Source: Manduca sexta (lineage: Eukaryota > Arthropoda > Insecta > Lepidoptera > Sphingidae). From it: a DNA stretch of 64,000 bases. The notes below the pieces were generated by a model. The model was not told where the DNA came from, searched no databases, and was given only the letters and a program-made list of their open reading frames with translations. Positions 60,875 to 64,000 of the stretch are shown piece after piece; positions within the stretch are counted from its first letter, which is position 1; every line of letters starts with the position of its first letter. The stretch lies in assembly GCF_014839805.1 (NCBI RefSeq), contig NC_051140.1:9693826-9757825 (forward strand), in the 5' to 3' direction. The position numbers were made by a program, and so were the translations under genes.

Positions 60875-63800
60875 TTTGCAGGAAAATATTTAGTAATAAA
60901 TGTGATAATCCAGACCTTATTTTAGTTTTCATTAGAGACAGTCTATGGAAAGTAAAAACCCACAAATTGCTTTCAGACTTGAAACCATATTTTTCAGCGA
61001 TCTATACAGCAGGATAAATTACCACATATTTCTTATTGTTAATTCACCAAACCTACATTTCCAACATATTTAGGTAATACTACTTTGTAGTTAAAAGCTA
61101 AAATTGTATTTATTTACCTCATTTGCGCATTTTGGGCGGAATTAACAAGATTAATAACACAAAAGTTGTGGTGTCCGTTGAATAAAATTTTGCGGAGTCG
61201 CTTACTTTTTATTGGAGCTCGCATAAAACATAAGCAAAGAGTGTTTATTATTAAAAAACAGTCCACCACATTCATTCAGCGCGTCGAGTGTCCTCGCTAA
61301 TAACTTAATGGAGAGCATTGAAATTTGTCACGGCCTTAAAATAAAACAAATAGCATTTTTTATATTTCAAACCGGGAACGTTTTCTCGCATTGCTCTTCT
61401 TTCGTTGGCATTTTAATAAAACGTATGTTTGTGAATGAAAGCGGTTGCATGTCAAAGGGGAGGCATGTAAGGGGACAGAGACAATGCAGTGAATTCACGA
61501 TGATATCCAATAACTACCTGCACGGGCTCACTTGTTTGAAATGGAATAAGTTGTCTTTTATTAAAGCCCTTAGTTTGTTCCAACGAATGATGCCTATGGT
61601 TTAGTAATTAAGTTATATGTACTGTTGAGGTTCGATAACCTACAGGTAATAAACTATTATACAAATATATGTTAATTATGAATATTAATTTTAAACTTGA
61701 AGATTCGTAAAATCATTACAATAATTATTATGTAAATACATATTTTGTATTATAACTTTTCGTTACGCTAACACCAAGTAATTACGTATACAAATCGATT
61801 AATTTTAAATGCAGTAATATCAATAGCCGCTAATGACATTATTATCATTCGAAATTACATTTTTTATATTGTTAATTTTATTTGGAGGGACCTCAGAACA
61901 ATGACAGGGACACGATGTTGTCAGTTTCGACTGAATGTGAATGTACCAAGTTTCTGTTATAAGTAAGAAATTATCAATGCATTTTGACCCTTATGAACGC
62001 CCTTAACTTCCATACCAGTAAGATATTTTTTTTATAAAAACTCTGCATCGCATCGCGTAGATGAAACTTCCCACCCACAGCGTGTAGGTTATATTTGTCT
62101 TTTATAGTAAGATAGTGCCGTGTTTACCGCTGCGTCTATTTCAGTCGACACGGTGCGGCTACAGGCAATATATATAATTATATTTTGATAATTAGCTACT
62201 AATATCTTTATGCAACCATTTTAGCTTGCTAATTGGCTACAGTTGGTGACAGCTTTGTTTATTTCTTGATAATATATTATGGGTTTATCTTATATTTAAT
62301 GCCACAGTATCCATTTGCTAAAGTTAGACTTTATTATTACTAAAATGCGTTTTCAGTGCATTATTCAGTCTCAGTAAGGTGGTATGAGCGCAATGAGTTT
62401 TTGAAATTGTAAAACGTTTTAGGCCTATGGTCGCGACATCTATCTGCCTGACATCAAACCCGTATGTCGAAAAACTAGAGCACACTTTATTGCCCGACGT
62501 GGTAATCGATTTGAGGGCTTCATAGTTCAAGACCGATGAACAATGTGGAGGAAATGCCTCATTTTGAAATAAATTTGAACAGCGTTGTTACTAGATATTT
62601 TGTAGCCCAACTTTCGAGATTGCCTATTTCAAGTCACGACATCTTTCTGCGGCCAAGTTTCGAGGTCAAATTTGATCTATACACATAATTAAACTGAAAA
62701 GGTCGTCTTTGTCTCATGAAACGATAACGAGGTAAAAATAAGTTTCTTACTTTCTTTAACCATTTATAACATTTTGCACGTCAGTTGTTTATTAGGTACA
62801 TTGATTAATTTAAGAACTTGTTACATATTAATTTAATATAAATAAATTCTAACTATATTAAAATGTTGTATTCTATGATTATCTTTCAGTTCAGCCTTCA
62901 AGCAAAGAGGCCGTAGAAACTGTTCGGGAATATAATGTCTCTATTATGAGATATGCGGCATAAATGGCATTTACATAATGCCAATGTTAACGACATTATG
63001 GCTATCGTAAAAAATAGGTCCTCTTTTTTGCTCTAAAATATACTAGGTACGTCTAAATAAAACAATATCATAGCTTGGCTGGGTTGCCGAATATTTCAAC
63101 AACTAAGTGTTAAATATCTATGAACTTTATAAGCATCATAGACAGTGTAACACTATGTAATGAAAATTCAATATGGATGAAATGTTATGAGAGATAATTC
63201 AGAACGCTTTGTATTAACAGAGCGTAACCGGGATAACTCCCAGTAGGACATTTACTAGTGGTTTTATCTGATGAAGGTCTGCTTTGATCGTACGTATTCC
63301 AATTTAAGTTTACTTCCCTTGTGCATTGAGTGCCTATAACGCCCTCAATATCCGACGGCTTTTTATTTTTTGTTATTTTTTTCTTTATATGTAATAAGCT
63401 CTGGCTTCAAAACATCTATGCACTCAATATTTTATAAACGAACTACTCGATATGTCTATGTGCGCTCGCCAGCTTTAGCGCATACATAACAGATTTTTTA
63501 CAATATTATGAATACTAGTGAAAAAAAAGATAACACGTATAACATACAACCACAGGGCGTGGCTGGTTGTAGTTGCGTTTGAACCGCATTCTCGGCTATT
63601 TTAGAAGTCATCATGTGTTCATAGGGATTGTCCTAGCCTAGCATCTAGCCCACTAGATCATCTGAGTGTTAAAATACCTCAGGCGGGTATCAAAATATTA
63701 ACAAACCCCAATGGTACAGGGGGGGACGAATTACGTATCAAATAGTAGAACGTACTCACGCAATGCTAACCAAAACTAAATGTAACTTTGTTATTATGCA

Positions 63801-64000
63801 AAATTGTAACCGTATATATGGAATCATTAGTAAAAAAACCCTAAAAGTACATAATACGTATGTAGGTCTATGTGGATATATAATTATCAATATATGTACT
63901 GATCACAAACAGTTGGATTAGGAATGGGAGACGATGGAAGTAAATTTAATACAGCACATTGACTAGCTAATATCTCGGAAGTGCCTTTACGAGTCGTTGA
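60875..64000. other. AT-rich noncoding DNA to the window end
   Basis: No exon continuing the + strand gene was found. GC-richer text at 63550-63690 (ACAGGGCGTGGCTGGTTGTAG, in part) may be an old repeat. Otherwise nothing recognisable. Confidence 0.45.

Noticed and set aside
1..64000. CRISPR array, prokaryotic operons or viral genome
   Set aside because: No spaced direct repeats, ribosome-binding-site-led operons or viral gene sets are visible. Composition and repeats are those of an insect nuclear genome.

Overview
The window reads as a piece of an insect nuclear genome, most likely a moth or butterfly. It is AT-rich and intron- or intergene-like throughout. It carries short non-autonomous Helitrons (5' TC ... 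3' CTAG, inserted between A and T), a tRNA-headed SINE family, hAT- and mariner-type MITEs, and a 3' consensus (GGGCGAAGC-GCGGGCGG) that is familiar from lepidopteran repeats. No bacterial or viral gene set is present. Most open frames longer than 60 codons look like chance or repeat-derived frames.

Coding evidence is sparse. The strongest is a 439-bp exon on the + strand (57534-57972). It has a good acceptor and a consensus donor, and encodes a Ser/Pro-rich, acidic-then-basic, apparently disordered segment ending in RRHTLANV. A GC-rich segment at about 50442-50585 ends in a good donor and is open in the frame and phase that join exactly to it. Together they look like two consecutive exons of one + strand gene with a 6.9-kb intron. 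A CpG-rich island at about 45.88-46.19 kb lies upstream and could be a promoter or first-exon region. I could not name the gene. The RRHTLA motif recalls the basophilic-kinase/14-3-3 sites of salt-inducible kinases, but the upstream exon does not look like a kinase. Weaker exon candidates lie on the - strand at 2496-2576 and 42358-42598, and an unrecognised 128-codon - strand frame sits at 37542-37928.

Layout: 0-5 kb is AT-rich with one small inverted-repeat element and a GC-rich exon-like patch. 5.5-9.4 kb holds a Helitron, a lepidopteran interspersed repeat and a SINE. 10-21 kb has GC islands (one with a perfect CTCF-type motif), a mariner-like MITE, a hAT MITE and old Helitron pieces. 21-36 kb is mostly plain AT-rich DNA with one SINE and several hairpins. 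36-41 kb is dense in mobile DNA, with an old SINE, a Helitron, a nested palindromic element, a second hAT MITE copy and a truncated poly(A) retroelement. 42-50 kb has a candidate exon, a tRNA-derived repeat, the CpG island and a Helitron. 50.4-58 kb is the two-exon gene, whose intron holds back-to-back Helitron sequences at a (TA)n tract. 58-64 kb is its downstream intron or flank, with a MITE and a SINE.
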